Origin: Deltaproteobacteria bacterium
GTDB taxonomy: Bacteria; Desulfobacterota; Syntrophia; Syntrophales; UBA5619
Reading direction: 5' to 3'
NCBI GenBank assembly: GCA_021372695.1
Contig: JAJFTY010000028.1
Location: forward strand, 1 to 53,027
Length of the DNA stretch: 53,027 nt
Shown here piece by piece: positions 52,817 to 53,027 of the stretch. Both the position numbers and the translations under genes were made by a program. Position 1 is the stretch's first letter. Each line of letters starts with the position of its first letter. The notes beneath the pieces were generated by a model. That model had not been told where the DNA came from and did not search any database. It saw only the letters and a list, made by a program, of their open reading frames with translations.

Positions 52817-53027
52817 TCAGGCCTTCCTGCGCAAAAGATAAATAAAATAAGGAGCCCCACACAGAGCGGTAATTACGCCCACCGGTAATTCAGCGGGGGC
52901 TATCAAATTTCGGGCAAAAGTATCGGCAACAATAAGAAATGAACTCCCGAAAAGAATGGAAGCGGGTAAAAGCATCCTGTGGTCGGAGCCCAACAGTATT
53001 CTCATCATATGGGGAACAATCAGGCCG
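52817..53027 (-). CDS. btuC: Cobalamin ABC transporter permease BtuC (C-terminal part; 5' end outside window)
   Basis: 70 residues visible. [23 protein letters not shown] and the closing [27 protein letters not shown] are the standard C terminus of FecCD-family permeases. It precedes btuD by three bases. Assignment to cobalamin rests on the neighbouring btu genes. Confidence 0.88.
   Translation of the reverse strand, partial: GLIVPHMMRILLGSDHRMLLPASILFGSSFLIVADTFARNLIAPAELPVGVITALCGAPYFIYLLRRKA

Overview
The window looks like a chromosomal segment of a GC-rich, anaerobic or facultative member of the former Deltaproteobacteria (Desulfobacterota), perhaps close to the Syntrophales. That placement is an inference. 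It rests on the gene mix (two-subunit class I fumarase, ResB/CcsA cytochrome c maturation, ZraPSR, ECF transporters, corrinoid proteins), on NikR operators of the spaced GTGTTAC type, and on palindromic REP-like repeats. No tRNA, rRNA, CRISPR array, insertion sequence or phage gene was seen. The window opens inside a methionine-synthase-like gene and closes inside a cobalamin ABC permease gene.

Region by region. 1-7 kb: a MetH-like homocysteine/pterin two-module gene, a cupin, a three-PAS hybrid histidine kinase, and an nfeD-flotillin pair whose flotillin frame is broken at a homopolymer. 7-13.1 kb: a leucine operon leuA-leuC-leuD-leuB followed by a cystathionine beta-lyase-like gene. It is preceded by a leader with a Leu-rich leader peptide and a perfect terminator hairpin, that is, a transcription attenuator. 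13.1-18.3 kb: MmgE/PrpD, corrinoid protein, PrpF-like isomerase and the two fumarase subunits, all on the minus strand. 18.5-22.6 kb: zraP divergent from zraS-zraR, with a consensus sigma-54 promoter in front of zraP. 22.8-32.2 kb: a zinc-ribbon protein coupled to an MFS carrier, an MBL hydrolase, an aminotransferase, a small lipoprotein divergent from a hypothetical gene and the biotin ECF transporter bioY-bioM-bioN, an RNase D-like nuclease and a GGDEF protein. 32.3-34.5 kb: ccsA-resB.

34.6-44.8 kb is a nickel/metal uptake island, all on the minus strand. It holds a truncated exbD, tonB, a TonB-dependent receptor, a TroA/ZnuA-type ABC transporter, a SAM methyltransferase, then nikR and the ECF-type nickel transporter nikMN-nikQ-nikO. 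Upstream of the exbD-tonB-receptor genes lies a decayed second copy of nikR that has lost its metal-binding core between short direct repeats but still carries both flanking NikR-type operators. Four such operators can be read in the window. A Fur-family regulator with its own palindrome and a putative metal exporter follow at 44.8-46.6 kb.

46.6-53 kb is a cobalamin acquisition locus: btuC (partial), btuD, then btuB, a second tonB, btuF and a CbiR-like cobamide-remodelling enzyme. Between btuD and btuB are two complete cobalamin riboswitches in tandem, the first followed by a strong terminator. A third, truncated riboswitch core supplies the last codons and the stop codon of btuD. The themes fit together: nickel and cobamide import, cobamide remodelling, and users of corrinoids (the MetH-like protein and the corrinoid protein). 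The most notable observations are the nikR pseudogene kept as a regulatory module, the riboswitch array with its coding remnant, and the leu attenuator.
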